64,000 bases of DNA, from the NCBI GenBank assembly GCA_023434025.1, contig JAEYTL010000028.1, positions 1 to 64,000 on the forward strand, in the 5' to 3' direction. Within the stretch, counting starts at the first letter, position 1; every line of letters begins with the position of its first letter. The stretch comes from Bacteroidota bacterium (GTDB lineage: Bacteria; Bacteroidota; Bacteroidia; Flavobacteriales; Flavobacteriaceae). A program made the position numbers and the translations under genes. Positions 8,353 through 17,650 of this stretch are shown in pieces. The notes under the pieces were generated by a model. It did no database searches, was not told the DNA's origin, and saw only the letters and a list, made by a program, of their open reading frames with translations.

Positions 8353-8847
8353 TCACTCCAAAATTCTCTCCATCAATACCTCCAATTCCCTCGCCTGTTT
8401 CAGTCCCTTTTTCCGGTTCAACCGGGCAATGAAATAAAGCAAGAACCAGGCATTCACCATGGCAAACATCACCACCAGATCAAATTTGAACGACTGGTCA
8501 AGCGACCATTTTGAAAAGGCAATGACCGAAAAAATCACAAAAATACTGCCCACCACAAAGTGAAGGAACATAAATAGTGTCCATAATACCGGATCAGGCC
8601 CAAATAAACCACGGACATAAGTATTTCCGTCTTCCATTCTTTCAATTTCCAAATGCAGATGAGGCGAATATTTTTCACGTTGCAACAGCCCGATATGCAA
8701 CCAGATATGATGCCCGGAAATTTTAATTTTATAATCCGGTTCAACCGTTTCCTTTAATTTTTCACAACTGGCCAAAATCGATGCATAGGACTTGGTTACC
8801 ACTCTGTCAAATCGATACCGCAATGGTAATTGGTCGTCTAAATTCAT
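8353..8847 (-). CDS. Small integral membrane protein of unknown function
   Basis: The product is 164 residues. The first 85 are soluble and include HHIWLHIGLLQREKYSPHLHLEIER. Two membrane helices follow (about 88-113 and 122-145) and then a charged tail. No known family recognised. It is transcribed against era and away from der, with no obvious partner. Confidence 0.65.
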   Translation of the reverse strand: MNLDDQLPLRYRFDRVVTKSYASILASCEKLKETVEPDYKIKISGHHIWLHIGLLQREKYSPHLHLEIERMEDGNTYVRGLFGPDPVLWTLFMFLHFVVGSIFVIFSVIAFSKWSLDQSFKFDLVVMFAMVNAWFLLYFIARLNRKKGLKQARELEVLMERILE

Positions 8848-8980
8848 AAAAGTGATGCTAAATTAAATACTAATTTACGAAATTATAGTGTTAAACGTAA
8901 AAGAGACGGGTTTATTTTTACAGTTGATTTCTAAATTCTGCCCTATAAACTCGACCCTCCAAACTTCAAATAAAAAAGAT

Positions 8981-8988
8981 TACCTTTG
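8981..8988 (+). promoter_or_regulatory. -7 element for der
   Basis: TACCTTTG followed by CAAAA lies 23 nt before the ATG at 9012. It is the same -7 variant as at era, so the two ribosome-assembly GTPases may be expressed alike. Confidence 0.55.
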
Positions 8989-9011
8989 CAAAATATTTTG
9001 AAAATTAGCAT

Positions 9012-10322
9012 ATGAGTACTATTGTGGCCATTGTAGGAAGACCAAACGTTGGGAAATCAACACTTTTTAATCGTTTGATCAAGCGAAGAGAAGCAATTGT
9101 GGATTCCGTAAGTGGTGTAACACGCGACCGGAACTATGGAAAAAGCGAGTGGAACGGAAAAGAATTTTCGGTCATTGATACCGGAGGTTACATCAAAGGC
9201 TCCGACGATATTTTTGAAGCTGAGATCCGCAAACAGGTAGAATTAGCTATTGACGAAGCCGATGTGATTATGTTTGTGGTAGATGTAGAAGAAGGCATTA
9301 CGCCAATGGATGATGAAGTGGCTAAATTACTTCGAAAAATTACCAAACCGGTAATCGTGGTAGTCAATAAGGTGGATAATGCCATGCGTGAAAAAGATGC
9401 CTATGAGTTTTATAACTTAGGTCTGGGTGATTACATCACCATTTCCAGTACATCCGGAAGCGGAACAGGGGAATTGTTGGATGAATTAATCAAGGTTTTT
9501 CCCGATAAACCGGAACCCACACAGGAAGAAACCGAACTGCCCCGTTTTGCGGTAGTAGGCCGTCCGAATGCCGGGAAGTCCAGTTTTATCAATGCTCTTA
9601 TCGGCGAAGACCGTTATATTGTAACCGACATAGCCGGTACAACCCGTGATTCCATTGACACCAGATACAACCGTTTCGGGTTTGAATTTAATCTGGTAGA
9701 TACAGCCGGAATCAGACGGAAAGCCAAAGTAAAAGAAGACCTGGAGTTTTATTCTGTAATGCGTTCCGTCCGGGCTATCGAGCACGCGGATGTATGTATT
9801 TTAATGATTGATGCTACCCGGGGGTTTGAAGGACAAGACCAAAGCATCTTCTGGTTGGCTGCCAAGAACAGAAAAGGAATTATTATTCTGGTAAATAAGT
9901 GGGATTTGGTTGAAAAAGATACCATGTCCACCCGCGATTATGAAGTTAAAATCAGAAAAGAAATAGAGCCTTTTACGGATGTAACGATATTGTTTGTTTC
10001 GGCTTTAACCAAACAACGTTTGTTGAAGGCCCTGGAAGAAACCGTTAAGGTTTTCGAAAACAGAAAACAGCGTATTTCGACCTCTAAATTCAATGAGCAC
10101 ATGTTGAAATTGATAGAGGCTTATCCGCCTCCGGCGTTGAAAGGGAAATATGTGAAAATTAAATACTGCATGCAATTGCCTACACCCACACCACAATTTG
10201 TGTTTTTTGCCAATTTGCCACAGTATGTTAAAGAACCCTACAAACGGTTTTTAGAAAATAAAATCCGTGAAAACTGGGATTTTTCGGGCGTGCCGATCGA
10301 CATTTATATCCGGGAAAAATAG
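9012..10322 (+). CDS. der: Ribosome biogenesis GTPase Der (EngA)
   Basis: This 436-residue protein has two consecutive G domains: GRPNVGKST/DTGG/NKVD in the first (about 1-165) and GRPNAGKSS/DTAG/NKWD in the second (about 175-350). A C-terminal KH-like domain follows (CMQLPTPTPQFVFFANLP). Der acts in 50S subunit assembly. The length is typical. The gene is monocistronic, with a terminator 17 nt after the stop. Confidence 0.97.
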   Translation: MSTIVAIVGRPNVGKSTLFNRLIKRREAIVDSVSGVTRDRNYGKSEWNGKEFSVIDTGGYIKGSDDIFEAEIRKQVELAIDEADVIMFVVDVEEGITPMDDEVAKLLRKITKPVIVVVNKVDNAMREKDAYEFYNLGLGDYITISSTSGSGTGELLDELIKVFPDKPEPTQEETELPRFAVVGRPNAGKSSFINALIGEDRYIVTDIAGTTRDSIDTRYNRFGFEFNLVDTAGIRRKAKVKEDLEFYSVMRSVRAIEHADVCILMIDATRGFEGQDQSIFWLAAKNRKGIIILVNKWDLVEKDTMSTRDYEVKIRKEIEPFTDVTILFVSALTKQRLLKALEETVKVFENRKQRISTSKFNEHMLKLIEAYPPPALKGKYVKIKYCMQLPTPTPQFVFFANLPQYVKEPYKRFLENKIRENWDFSGVPIDIYIREK

Positions 10323-10338
10323 ACACTATATCAGTCAG

Positions 10339-10382
10339 GCGGTTAAGTAAATCAAAAGGAAAACTTAATCGCTTGTTTTTTT
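10339..10382 (+). terminator. Terminator after der
   Basis: A 10-bp stem GCGGTTAAGT / ACTTAATCGC (one G-U) with a 14-nt loop is followed by a T-rich run. Confidence 0.7.
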
Positions 10383-10417
10383 GTGTAAATTAGTCGGTCA
10401 TTATAATGTAAAACAAC

Positions 10418-11209
10418 ATGGCTTCTTTAAGAAAGAGAACTGTCTGGATAACCGGAGCATCCTCAGGAATAGGCGAAGGATTGGCTTATGCCTTGGCTAA
10501 AATGGATTGTCAGCTTATCCTTTCTGCCCGAAATGAAGCCAATCTTTTACAAGTAAAAGCAAATTGCGGATCTTCTGATGTGGCTATTCTGCCTCTTGAT
10601 TTAACAGCGTTTGACAAAGCCGGTGATAAAGTTGAAAAAGCGATCTCCTTTTTCGGAAAAATTGATGTGCTTATTAACAATGGTGGTATAAGCCAGCGTT
10701 CTCTTTTGGCAGAAACGGCCTTTGAGGTAGATAAAAGACTTATTGAGGTAGATTACCTCGGAACGGTTGCTTTGACCAAAGCTTTATTGCCTCATTTTCT
10801 GCAAAACAAAGCAGGAACCTTTGTGACTATTACCAGTTTGATGGGTAAATTCGGATCGCCTTATCGTTCGGGATATTGCGGTGCCAAACATGCTTTACAT
10901 GGTTTTTTTGATGTGCTGCGAATGGAACATCAACAGGATAATATTCAGGTTACTTTAATTTGCCCCGGTTTTATTCAGACGAATGTTGCTAAAAATGCCT
11001 TAACAGCAAACGGGGCAGCCCAACAACATGATGATGAAGCGACCCAAAAAGGGATGGCAGTAGCAGTTTTTGCTCAAAAGCTTATCCGTGCTGTAGAAAA
11101 AGAAAAATTTGAAGTGGCCATCGGAGGTAAAGAAACCCTGGGGGTATTACTGAAGCGTTTTTTTCCTGTTTTTTTGCATTATTTTGTTTTGCGTAGTAAA
11201 GTAAAATAG
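10418..11209 (+). CDS. Short-chain dehydrogenase/reductase (classical SDR)
   Basis: The 263-residue protein has a Rossmann nucleotide-binding motif TGASSGIGEGLA near residue 12, NNGGIS after strand 4, a catalytic Ser in TSLMG and the YCGAK form of YxxxK. A hydrophobic C-terminus (FFPVFLHYFVL) could touch the membrane and resembles the DHRS7-like SDR group. It probably oxidises or reduces a lipid-type alcohol or ketone with NAD(P). The substrate is unknown. It stands alone. Confidence 0.88.
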   Translation: MASLRKRTVWITGASSGIGEGLAYALAKMDCQLILSARNEANLLQVKANCGSSDVAILPLDLTAFDKAGDKVEKAISFFGKIDVLINNGGISQRSLLAETAFEVDKRLIEVDYLGTVALTKALLPHFLQNKAGTFVTITSLMGKFGSPYRSGYCGAKHALHGFFDVLRMEHQQDNIQVTLICPGFIQTNVAKNALTANGAAQQHDDEATQKGMAVAVFAQKLIRAVEKEKFEVAIGGKETLGVLLKRFFPVFLHYFVLRSKVK

Positions 11210-11388
11210 AAAGATTTATACTGTTTAAGTTTAATAAACCGGATGTTCCGGTTGGTTCAATTCAATACATTTTTTCGTTCTGATATGCCTTTCAAATGTT
11301 AAAGTTTACGTAAGAAATTTTAACCTTCCATACTAAAAGTGTTAATTCGCTGTTATAGAATTTTCTCACAGCTAATTTTTAACTCTTT

Positions 11389-14172
11389 ATGCTCAAACAT
11401 TTTCTCTCTACAGTATTGTTATGCTGTACTTTATGTTCGTATGGACAAAATTTCGTTACCGTTAAAGGAAAAATTATTGACGAAAACACCAAACTTCCCC
11501 TCGAATCAGCGACCGTTTACCTGACATCTAAAAAAGATTCTGCCGTAATTGACTATACGATTTCGGAAAAAAACGGAAACTTTGAAATCAGAACCAGGAA
11601 AAGTACCCAGCCGACTGTTCTGAAGGTATCTTTTTTGGGATATGAAAACTACAGAAAAGAAATCAGCAGTTTAAGTGCAAACCTTGAATTGGGATTGTTG
11701 TCGCTTACTGAAAGCGGGACATCTCTGGATGAGGTAGTGGTGAAAGGAGAAGCTCCTCCTGTGCGGATTAAAAACGATACGTTAGAGTTTGATGCGGCTT
11801 CATTTAAAGTAGGAGCAGATGCCAATGTAGAGAAATTACTGAAACAATTGCCCGGTGTGGAAATTTCTCCCGAAGGGAAAATCACCGTAAACGGTAAGGA
11901 AGTCAACCAGATCCTGGTCAATGGGAAGCCGTTTTTTGGCAAAGACGGAAAGATTGCTACCCAGAATCTTCCGGCGGAAATTATTGAAAAAATTCAGGTG
12001 GTTGACACCAAAACCAAAGCGGAGGAATTGTCGGGAGAAGCGGCATCTTCAGAAGAAAAAACCATTAACCTGACTATTCAGGAAGATAAAAACAAAGGGT
12101 TTTTCGGAAAGATCATGGGAGGCTATGGCTCTGACGAAAGGTATGAATCGAGTTTGCTGCTCAATTGGTTCAAAGGCGAACAAAAAATAAGCGTTCTGGC
12201 TTCGGCCAACAACATCAATTCGGTCGGGTTTTCCATGAATGAGATTTTTGATAATATGGGGGGAGGCCGAAACGTATCGGTTTACTCAAGCGATGATGGC
12301 TCTTTTGGAATCAACGGAATGAATTTTGGCGGTAGTAACGGGTTAACAACCTCTAATTTAATAGGGGTTAATTTTGCAGACAAATGGTTTAAAAAAGTAG
12401 ATGTCAATAACAACTATTTTTTTACGAATGCCGAAACTGATAATGTAAGCCGGTCTTCAAGAACTAATTTACTACCAAACGAAACCACTTTTACCGAATC
12501 AAATTCTACTTCCAATCGAATTGGAAATACACATAACCTGAGTTTTAATTTTGAAATAAAATTAGATTCAACAGCCACCATTTATGTAGAGCCGAAATTT
12601 GTGAAAGGTCTGAATAAAGATCGCTTTCTCAGTCGTCAGGAAACCCGGAATCAGGCAAATGAACTTTCGAATGAAAGTAACTCCAATTCGTTTTCTGATG
12701 TGGATGATACCTCTTTTGAAAATAGCATTTATTATTACAAATCCTTTCAAAAGAAAGGAAGAGGATTCTCGGCGTCTCTAAATAACGAACACAAAAAATC
12801 AACTACGTTTTCCAATCTGAACTCTTCTACGTTTTATTATCAGACCGGTGAACCGGATGATATCCGGAATCAGAATGTATTCCGGGATAAAACATTCAAC
12901 AAAGCAGAAACGGAAATCCGGTATGGTGAGCCTATTACCGATTCCTTAAAATTGAGTTTAGCTTCACAAATTACGTACTATGCTTCCAAAGATTCGGATG
13001 CAACCTTTGATTTTGATGAAGTGTCAGGCAGTTATTCTGAATTTAACGCACCGTTGTCTAATGAAATCAATTCGAGTGTATTAAAAATTTACCCCTCAGC
13101 CGGATTAAATATAACCAAAAAGAAGATCAGAGCCCGTTTTAATGCTGGTCCGGAATTTGTGACGTTTAAAAACGAGTCCGATTATTTAGCGGTTAATACA
13201 CGGCAGAATAAAAACTACGTTTTTCCGAAAGCTTCTGCAAACATGAGTTATACCATCAGTAAAAGTAAATCCATTTATGCGAATTACAACTTCAGAATGG
13301 AATTGCCATTGGCCAATCAGTTTCTGCCGGTAGTGAACCTTTCCAATCCTTTGAACACGATCGTCGGTAACAGTGAATTAAATCCGACCCGGCAGCATTC
13401 TGTTTACACGAATTTCAATAATTATGACTGGCAGTCACGAAGCGGATTTTTCTTTTATGGCGGGATGACCATGAGCAAAGATCAGATTGTTTCTTCTACC
13501 GTTTATGATGAGAGTTTCAGGGCACAGACCACGTATGAAAATGTGGATAAAGGATTTAACAGTTATATGGGAGCTTCGTGGAGTAAATCATTTAAAAAAG
13601 AAAAAAGAAACCTGCGTATCAGTGTCGGCTTGGATTCGGGTTACAACATTAACCAGGGGTTGACCAATGCTGAATTGTATGAAGCAAAAGGATGGCGACT
13701 GGAACCCCGGATAAATTTTAACTGGAGTATAGAAAACTTAATAACCATTGCTCCGACATACAGTTATGCATTTAACTCAACTGATTTTAAGAATTATGTA
13801 ATTGACAATGCCAATAATTTTGTACACAAATTTAAAATGGAGTTTACGAGCTATTGGCCCAAGAAAGTGGTTTTCGGCAATGACTTCGGTTACACGTATA
13901 ATTCCAACATAGCAGATGGTTTTCAGAAGGACTTTTATTTATGGAACACCAGTCTGGGGTATAATTTTTATAAAGACAGGTTGTTGGCCAAAGTAAAAGT
14001 ATATGATGTGTTAAACCAGAATGTAGGAGTACGCCGAACCATTACGCCGACAGCGATTACCGACTCTGAAAATATTGTTTTGCAACAGTATGTCATGTTT
14101 TCACTTACTTACAAGCTCGATAAATTCGGAGGGAAGAAAGAAAAAGAAGGGGGCGTGTTTTTCATGGATTAA
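11389..14172 (+). CDS. TonB-dependent-receptor-like outer membrane beta-barrel protein
   Basis: The product is 927 residues. A signal peptide (MLKHFLSTVLLCCTLCSYGQ) is followed by a carboxypeptidase-regulatory-like fold (about 24-105, VKGKIIDENTKLPLESATVYL) and a plug-like domain (about 110-215, with LPGVEISPEGKITVNGK). A long beta-barrel of the OMP_b-brl_3 type continues to the C-terminus. Such proteins are outer membrane relatives of TonB-dependent receptors, but many have no known ligand. No SusD-like partner is adjacent, so a SusCD polysaccharide role is not supported. A terminator follows within 50 bp. Confidence 0.85.
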   Translation: MLKHFLSTVLLCCTLCSYGQNFVTVKGKIIDENTKLPLESATVYLTSKKDSAVIDYTISEKNGNFEIRTRKSTQPTVLKVSFLGYENYRKEISSLSANLELGLLSLTESGTSLDEVVVKGEAPPVRIKNDTLEFDAASFKVGADANVEKLLKQLPGVEISPEGKITVNGKEVNQILVNGKPFFGKDGKIATQNLPAEIIEKIQVVDTKTKAEELSGEAASSEEKTINLTIQEDKNKGFFGKIMGGYGSDERYESSLLLNWFKGEQKISVLASANNINSVGFSMNEIFDNMGGGRNVSVYSSDDGSFGINGMNFGGSNGLTTSNLIGVNFADKWFKKVDVNNNYFFTNAETDNVSRSSRTNLLPNETTFTESNSTSNRIGNTHNLSFNFEIKLDSTATIYVEPKFVKGLNKDRFLSRQETRNQANELSNESNSNSFSDVDDTSFENSIYYYKSFQKKGRGFSASLNNEHKKSTTFSNLNSSTFYYQTGEPDDIRNQNVFRDKTFNKAETEIRYGEPITDSLKLSLASQITYYASKDSDATFDFDEVSGSYSEFNAPLSNEINSSVLKIYPSAGLNITKKKIRARFNAGPEFVTFKNESDYLAVNTRQNKNYVFPKASANMSYTISKSKSIYANYNFRMELPLANQFLPVVNLSNPLNTIVGNSELNPTRQHSVYTNFNNYDWQSRSGFFFYGGMTMSKDQIVSSTVYDESFRAQTTYENVDKGFNSYMGASWSKSFKKEKRNLRISVGLDSGYNINQGLTNAELYEAKGWRLEPRINFNWSIENLITIAPTYSYAFNSTDFKNYVIDNANNFVHKFKMEFTSYWPKKVVFGNDFGYTYNSNIADGFQKDFYLWNTSLGYNFYKDRLLAKVKVYDVLNQNVGVRRTITPTAITDSENIVLQQYVMFSLTYKLDKFGGKKEKEGGVFFMD

Positions 14173-14184
14173 AAGTATATAAAA

Positions 14185-14222
14185 AAACAAAAGCGACTGA
14201 TTTCAGTCGCTTTTGTTTTTTA
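14185..14222. terminator. Bidirectional terminator between convergent genes
   Basis: The stem AAAAGCGACTGA / TCAGTCGCTTTT with a short loop is flanked by A-run and T-run. It serves the barrel gene (+) and the TPM gene (-). Confidence 0.75.
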
Positions 14223-14233
14223 TGTTAATCATT

Positions 14234-15031
14234 TTACCAGCTTCCACCGGCTCCGCCGCCACTGAAACCGCCGCCGCCAAATCCGCCTCCGAATCCACCG
14301 CTGCCAAAGCCACCACCACCGGATGAACCGCTGCCAAAAATACCGCCACCACCGCGGCCTAAGCTGCTCAGGATAATAATATCGGCTAAATCCGGACCGG
14401 AAAAACGACCGGAACCTCCGTTGCGGTTGTTCTTATTTCCTTTGGAAGCAATAATCACAAAGATCACAATAAAAACAAGAACGATTAACATGGGTATAGC
14501 CCCTCCTTTGTCTCCTTGTCTTTTTCCTTTATATTTTCCTTTCAGCACCTCAAAAATGGCATCGGCTCCTTTGTCTAAACCACGGTAATAACTCCCAGCT
14601 TTAAATTCCGGCAGAATGACATTCCGGATTAATTCGCCCGTAATTCCTGCAGTCAGCCTGTCTTCAACACCGTAACCGGGCGAAATATGAATTCTTCGGT
14701 CGTTTTTGGAGAGCAGGATAATAACACCATTGTCTTTTTCTTTACTGCCGCCAATTCCCCATTCGTGTCCCCATTTTGGTGCCAGTAACCCGATATTCTC
14801 TCCCTTTAAATCTTCGATGGTAATGACTACGATTTGCGTTGTGGTGCTGTCTGAATAACGTACGAGTTTTTCTTCCAGTGCTTTTTTCTCACTCTCCGAC
14901 AACACTTTTGCATAATCATAGACACTGGTCTGAAAGCTTGGAACCTTAGGGATTTTAAACTGAGCAATACTGGCCTGAACCGGTAAAATGATCAGGGCCA
15001 AAAGCCAGTATATTGTTGTGGTAAATTTCAT
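14234..15031 (-). CDS. TPM domain membrane protein with Gly-rich tail (YgcG-like)
   Basis: The product is 265 residues. It has a signal peptide (1-23), a TPM domain (about 35-170; VYDYAKVLSESEKKALEEKL, GIGGSKEKDNGVIILLSKNDRR) and one membrane helix (about 182-203, IPMLIVLVFIVIFVII). The glycine/serine-rich tail ends GGFSGGGAGGSW. TPM proteins of this layout are placed in the periplasm, anchored to the inner membrane. Some have been linked to photosystem repair or phosphatase activity, but the bacterial role is unclear. It is the third gene of a LemA-TPM-TPM operon and abuts the previous gene. Confidence 0.87.
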   Translation of the reverse strand: MKFTTTIYWLLALIILPVQASIAQFKIPKVPSFQTSVYDYAKVLSESEKKALEEKLVRYSDSTTTQIVVITIEDLKGENIGLLAPKWGHEWGIGGSKEKDNGVIILLSKNDRRIHISPGYGVEDRLTAGITGELIRNVILPEFKAGSYYRGLDKGADAIFEVLKGKYKGKRQGDKGGAIPMLIVLVFIVIFVIIASKGNKNNRNGGSGRFSGPDLADIIILSSLGRGGGGIFGSGSSGGGGFGSGGFGGGFGGGGFSGGGAGGSW

Positions 15032-15469
15032 TTATCCTTTGGATATTTCGTTAGAAAGTTCGTTCGTGTCATCCGAATCATAAGGAAAAAACACTTTTAA
15101 ACGTTCGCCGGCTCTTTTTATACCTTCCACCAAACCGTCTTTGAATTTTTTGTTTTGGAAGTTTTCAATTACGACGTCTTTCGTACATTCCCAGAAATCG
15201 CTTTCCACCACATCGTCAATGCCAATATCACCGATGATCGCAAAGGTGTGATCTTCCACACCCACGTAGAACAAAACCCCGTTTCGGGCTTTGGTTTTGT
15301 ACATGTTGAGTGAATCAAAAACCTCCTGTGCCCGGGCAATAGGGGGAGTATCGGAATGGTTCTCAATGTGTACCCGTATTTCTCCGGACGTGTTTTTTTC
15401 CGCCAAAGCAATAGCCTGAACAATTTCCTGTTCTTCTGCCGGAGTAAGAAAATCTTCTGTGACAGACAT
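15032..15469 (-). CDS. TPM domain protein, short form
   Basis: The 145-residue TPM domain has no signal peptide (FLTPAEEQEIVQAIALAEKNTSGEIRVHIE, NGVLFYVGVEDHTFAIIGD). Its stop codon is immediately next to the start of the longer TPM gene and it lies 3 bp after lemA, so the three are surely co-transcribed. The pair of one secreted and one cytoplasmic-looking TPM protein is a conserved arrangement in Bacteroidota. Function is unknown. Confidence 0.85.
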   Translation of the reverse strand: MSVTEDFLTPAEEQEIVQAIALAEKNTSGEIRVHIENHSDTPPIARAQEVFDSLNMYKTKARNGVLFYVGVEDHTFAIIGDIGIDDVVESDFWECTKDVVIENFQNKKFKDGLVEGIKRAGERLKVFFPYDSDDTNELSNEISKG

Positions 15470-15472
15470 GGT

Positions 15473-16066
15473 TTAGAATTTTACTTCAGGAGCTTTATCA
15501 GCACCCGGTTCAGCATCAAAATAAGGCTTTTCTTTGTATTCACCCAGGAACATTTTGTTCGGAAATTTCAAAATATGGTTGTTGTATGTTTCAACCGATT
15601 CGTTAAAACGGACACGGGCTGTTTGAATAGTATTTTCCGTACTGGCCAGTTCGTCCTGTAATTTCAGGAAGTTTTGGTTAGCTTTTAATTCCGGATATGC
15701 TTCTACAGTCACCAAAAGCCTTGATAAAGCAGAAGAAACACCACTTTGGGCTTTGTTGAATTCTGCCAATTGTTCCGAGGTAACATTGGTGGGATCAATC
15801 GTAGTTTGTGTGGCTCTTGCACGAGCAGCAATTACGGCTTCTAAGGTGCTTTTTTCAAAATCGGCAGCTCCCTTAACCGTGTTCACCAGGTTGCCAATTA
15901 AATCACTTCTTCTTTGGTAAGATGTTTGAACATCTCCCCAAGATTTGTTTACGGCCTGGCTTTTAGAAATTGCCGTGTTTTGAATTCCTACTACGTAGAA
16001 TCCGATGATGCCGATGATGACTATAAGTCCGATAATAATCCCGAGGGGTAATAACCATTTTTTCAT
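15473..16066 (-). CDS. LemA family protein
   Basis: The 197-residue protein has an N-terminal membrane helix (about 4-27) followed by the alpha-helical LemA bundle (NTAISKSQAVNKSWGDVQ, YQRRSDLIGNLVNTVKG, NFLKLQDELASTENTI, YNNHILKFPNKMF). LemA proteins sit in the inner membrane with the helical part outside. Their precise function is not known. It is the first gene of the LemA-TPM-TPM operon. Confidence 0.92.
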   Translation of the reverse strand: MKKWLLPLGIIIGLIVIIGIIGFYVVGIQNTAISKSQAVNKSWGDVQTSYQRRSDLIGNLVNTVKGAADFEKSTLEAVIAARARATQTTIDPTNVTSEQLAEFNKAQSGVSSALSRLLVTVEAYPELKANQNFLKLQDELASTENTIQTARVRFNESVETYNNHILKFPNKMFLGEYKEKPYFDAEPGADKAPEVKF

Positions 16067-16159
16067 TTTAGTTGTTTTTTTAAGGTTCTGGTTTACTGAA
16101 ATTCTGAATAACTGTTTTTTATTTCTCTAAATTCTGATTTCTAAACTCTAAATTCTTTC

Positions 16160-16489
16160 CTACAATTCCTCCTTAATTTGCATCAATTGAGCTTTTATTC
16201 CTTCTAATTTACTGATAATTTCAAATTTATCCAGCACTTTTTTCTGTCCTTCTTTCAGGTGCGTTTTGGCACCTTCCAACGTAAACCCTCTTTCTTTGAC
16301 CAAATGATAGATTAACTGAAGGTTTTTTACATCTTCCGGCGTAAACATTCGGTTGCCTTTTGCATTTTTTTTGGGTTTGAGAATATCAAATTCTTTATCC
16401 CAGAATCGGATTAAAGAAGCGTTTACGTCAAATGCTTTGGCCAATTCGCCAATGCTGTAATATCTTTTTTCAGGTAAGTTCAGATGCAT
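16160..16489 (-). CDS. MerR family transcriptional regulator
   Basis: The product is 109 residues. An N-terminal MerR winged helix (YYSIGELAKAFDVNASLIRFWDKEFDIL, then NRMFTPEDVKNLQLI) is followed by a coiled-coil (about 75-109). There is no effector-binding domain. It overlaps the stop of the upstream M23 peptidase gene by one base, indicating translational coupling. Small MerR proteins of this type next to an M23 peptidase are common in Flavobacteriaceae. Target genes are unknown. Confidence 0.88.
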   Translation of the reverse strand: MHLNLPEKRYYSIGELAKAFDVNASLIRFWDKEFDILKPKKNAKGNRMFTPEDVKNLQLIYHLVKERGFTLEGAKTHLKEGQKKVLDKFEIISKLEGIKAQLMQIKEEL

Positions 16490-17469
16490 CAGTCGAGAGC
16501 TTGGTTTTCTTGGTTAGCAATTTTTGAAATGGCAATATATTCTTCGGCAGAAATACTGCCGTAATAAAAATTAATCGGGTTAATCGGTTCACCGTCTTTG
16601 TGGACTTCATAGTGCAAATGCGGTGCTTCGCTTCTTCCGGTGCTTCCCACGTAGCCAATGATGTCTCCCCGTTTTACTTTTTGTCCCACTCTTGCTTTGT
16701 ATTTGCTTAGATGAGCATAATAGGTTGTGTAACCAAAACCGTGTCTGATGATAATTAAATTCCCAAATCCGGACATTGAATTATCAGCACGTTCCACTAC
16801 GCCATCACCGGTGGCATAAACCGGTGTTCCTGTTTTCGCGGTAAAATCCATTCCGTGGTGCATTTTTCTGATTTTGGTAAACGGGTCATTTCGGTATCCG
16901 AATCCGGAAGCCATACGGGTCAGATCTTCATTTTTAACCGGTTGTATGGCTGGAATGGCAGCCAGAAGCTTTTCCTTTCCTTTGGCAAGATTGAGGATTT
17001 CGTCTAATGATTTGGACTGAATGGCCAGTTCTTTCGAAATCATATCTACCCGTTTTGTGGTGTTGATTACCAGTTCCGAATTGTCGTAACCTTCTAATTC
17101 TTTATAACGGTTTATTCCGCCAAACCCGGCTTTTCGCTGCTCAGCCGGAATGGGAGAAGAGTTAAAGTAAATCCGGTATAAATTATTGTCGCGTTCTTCT
17201 ATACTGGCTAACACTTCATCCAACTGATCCATTTTTTTGTTCAGAATCTGATAGCGAAGTTTCATGTTTTCAATTTCACGGGCCTGTAACCGGTCTTTGG
17301 GCGTTTCAAAGTAGGGTGTATTCAATAAAATCACAAAACATAAAAAACCGAATAAAGCCGATGAAACCAGAAATAATGCGGCATAACCAAATTTCCGCCC
17401 TTTTTTAGGGCTGATTTTTTTGTAGGCCAAACTTTCTGTGTCGTAATAATACTTTACTTTCTTCGACAT
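16489..17469 (-). CDS. M23 (LytM) family peptidoglycan endopeptidase
   Basis: The product is 326 residues. An N-terminal membrane anchor (about 27-50) is followed by a coiled-coil stretch and a C-terminal M23 domain (about 195-300). The zinc site is visible as HHGMDF and HLHYEVH, with GDGVVERADNSMSGFG and YAHLSKYKARVGQKVKRGD between. It should cleave peptide cross-links in peptidoglycan from the periplasmic side of the inner membrane. It is the first gene of a two-gene unit with merR. Its -7 element (17516-17523) overlaps the leader region of alaS. Confidence 0.9.
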   Translation of the reverse strand: MSKKVKYYYDTESLAYKKISPKKGRKFGYAALFLVSSALFGFLCFVILLNTPYFETPKDRLQAREIENMKLRYQILNKKMDQLDEVLASIEERDNNLYRIYFNSSPIPAEQRKAGFGGINRYKELEGYDNSELVINTTKRVDMISKELAIQSKSLDEILNLAKGKEKLLAAIPAIQPVKNEDLTRMASGFGYRNDPFTKIRKMHHGMDFTAKTGTPVYATGDGVVERADNSMSGFGNLIIIRHGFGYTTYYAHLSKYKARVGQKVKRGDIIGYVGSTGRSEAPHLHYEVHKDGEPINPINFYYGSISAEEYIAISKIANQENQALD

Positions 17470-17483
17470 TTCTTAAATTATAC

Positions 17484-17491
17484 TATTTTTG
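17484..17491 (+). promoter_or_regulatory. -7 element for alaS
   Basis: TATTTTTG fits TAnnTTTG, 159 nt before the chosen ATG of alaS at 17651. This implies a long leader of about 150 nt. Confidence 0.4.
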
Positions 17492-17515
17492 TGCTTTCAA
17501 AACGGATTAGACGAA

Positions 17516-17523
17516 CAAATTTA
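17516..17523 (-). promoter_or_regulatory. -7 element for the M23-merR unit
   Basis: The minus strand reads TAAATTTG, 46 nt before the ATG at 17469. It lies downstream of the alaS -7 element, so the two 5' leaders would overlap. Confidence 0.5.
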
Positions 17524-17650
17524 AGAAATGTTTCATTCTCATGCTAATTTAATTTTTTACAAAAAGCATTGGTATTTAAACCGCAAAAGTGATTCTTTAT
17601 TGTCAATGTTGTCTAACCGGTTGAAAATTAAACACCGAATAATTTTTACA

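Noticed and set aside
17528..17650. Extended alaS start giving 41 more N-terminal residues
   Set aside because: The extension is low-complexity and not AlaS-like; MKSQDIRRQF at 17651 is the family start.
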